35,284 nucleotides of DNA, taken from positions 1-35,284 of the forward strand of contig JAVVEH010000043.1 of the NCBI GenBank assembly GCA_032251435.1, in the 5' to 3' direction. The notes below the pieces were generated by a model. That model saw nothing but the letters and a program-made list of their open reading frames with translations, was not told the DNA's origin and made no database searches. The position numbers were made by a program, and so were the translations under genes. Shown piece after piece: positions 34,263 through 35,284 of the stretch (within the stretch, counting starts at the first letter, position 1; each line of letters opens with the position of its first letter). This DNA is from JAVVEH01 sp032251435 (GTDB lineage: Bacteria > Verrucomicrobiota > Lentisphaeria > Oligosphaerales > MVZH01).

Positions 34263-35220
34263 GTCTAAGGCCGCCCCAAAATTTCTACTGTTGTAGATAT
34301 ACTGGCTAATAAATCACCTGTGTGTCTAAGGCCGCCCCAAAATTTCTACTGTTGTAGATCCCGATCCGAACCCCGCTCCAGTCCCGTCTAAGGCCGCCCC
34401 AAAATTTCTACTGTTGTAGATAGTTCACATCGTTTCATCATCGTCTCGTCTAAGGCCGCCCCAAAATTTCTACTGTTGTAGATATATCCGGCAATTCAAT
34501 CACCTGCAGTCTAAGGCCGCCCCAAAATTTCTACTGTTGTAGATACTGTCACTGTTTTCATCGGTGAGTGGTCTAAGGCCGCCCCAAAATTTCTACTGTT
34601 GTAGATACTGTCAGTGAATAGACGGCTGTGTCGTCTAAGGCCGCCCCAAAATTTCTACTGTTGTAGATCTAACAAATGGCTGGCTCACCCCGCGTCTAAG
34701 GCCGCCCCAAAATTTCTACTGTTGTAGATAAGCTGCTCCAATTCTTCTGATATGGTCTAAGGCCGCCCCAAAATTTCTACTGTTGTAGATGCGATCTTCT
34801 CGATCGGCTTGGTCGAGTCTAAGGCCGCCCCAAAATTTCTACTGTTGTAGATATCCAAGCCGAACCACTAAAAGCATGTCTAAGGCCGCCCCAAAATTTC
34901 TACTGTTGTAGATTCTTGCCTAATACAAATCTTGCAGTGTCTAAGGCCGCCCCAAAATTTCTACTGTTGTAGATGAGTTAAAACACTTCCTAAAATATCA
35001 GTCTAAGGCCGCCCCAAAATTTCTACTGTTGTAGATTTATATCACCAATAGATGCCGGGCCGTCTAAGGCCGCCCCAAAATTTCTACTGTTGTAGATGAG
35101 ATCAATAAATCAGACCCTGAATGTCTAAGGCCGCCCCAAAATTTCTACTGTTGTAGATTTGAGTTTTTTCTTAGAAGATGACGAGTCTAAGGCCGCCCCA
35201 AAATTTCTACTGTTGTAGAT
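34263..35220 (+). CRISPR. Type V-A CRISPR array, 16 repeats and 15 spacers
   Basis: Sixteen 36-bp repeats that are identical by eye begin GTCTAAGGCC and end in AATTTCTACTGTTGTAGAT, the 19-base Cas12a crRNA handle (stem UCUAC/GUAGA, loop UGUU, same as in Francisella). Repeats start at 34263, 34324, 34386, 34448, 34509, 34571, 34633, 34694, 34755, 34817, 34878, 34939, 35001, 35062, 35123 and 35185. Spacers are 25 or 26 bases, slightly short for this type. The array is transcribed in the same direction as the cas genes. The terminal repeat shows no decay. Spacers 1 and 4 resemble each other. Confidence 0.99.
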
Positions 35221-35284
35221 AGATCATCAGATCCTGAAAATCGGATAAAACGTACACTATTTGGCGTTCACTCCCAGGTACTTC
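35221..35284. other. Sequence after the last repeat, spacer-like
   Basis: No further repeat follows within the window. The first 22 bases contain ATCAGATCCTGAA, which differs from a segment of spacer 14 at one base, and both are preceded by AGATC. This may be a sixteenth spacer whose downstream repeat was lost, or array-derived flank. No gene is visible before the window ends. Confidence 0.4.

Noticed and set aside
34791..34816. Self-targeting by spacer 9 against the metG region (near 297)
   Set aside because: Only about 10 bases match, on one side, which is expected by chance; no other spacer gave a visible long match in the window.

Overview
The window looks like a chromosomal segment of an uncultured bacterium of the PVC group (Lentisphaerota/Kiritimatiellota/Verrucomicrobiota-like). 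This is inferred from protein style only: a type II prepilin-like protein whose FTLIELLVVIA segment has no preceding glycine, a fused anti-sigma/YfbK-type von Willebrand protein, a secreted EDFN...GGSGWSGNW protein, and a secreted esterase with a long extra domain. There is no rRNA gene or other taxonomic marker.

Layout. Bases 1-16497 hold mostly ordinary chromosomal genes. A minus-strand group contains metG, proS, an ABC-2 type permease and a small secreted protein. It is followed by plus-strand genes for a PurN-like formyltransferase, a metallophosphoesterase and a small membrane-anchored protein. Next come a GH30-like secreted glycosidase, a probably truncated secreted protein in a repeat-rich patch, and a tightly coupled minus-strand operon: ECF sigma factor, anti-sigma/vWA fusion protein, proline-rich lipoprotein, radical SAM/SPASM enzyme. 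argS (plus) and carB (minus) follow and converge. A prepilin-like gene and a secreted esterase close the housekeeping half.

From about 25.5 kb to the end lies a complete type V-A CRISPR-Cas locus, all on the plus strand: a WYL-domain regulator, a HIRAN-domain protein, cas12a (1468 codons, unusually long), cas4, cas1, cas2, a short AT-rich leader, and an array of 16 identical 36-bp repeats with 15 spacers of 25-26 bp. The last 19 bases of the repeat are the classic Cas12a crRNA handle. Cas12a keeps its RuvC, Nuc and crRNA-processing residues, but it carries extra segments and lacks the usual PAM-reading lysine. Cas4-Cas1-Cas2 would acquire spacers, Cas12a would process the array transcript and cut targets, and WYL plus HIRAN are candidate regulator and accessory protein. 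The cas genes look more A-rich than the genes to the left, which fits horizontal transfer.

The items most worth a second look are the WYL-HIRAN-Cas12a linkage, the divergent and enlarged Cas12a, the sigma/anti-sigma/proline-repeat lipoprotein/radical SAM operon, and a 12-C slippage tract inside the anti-sigma gene.
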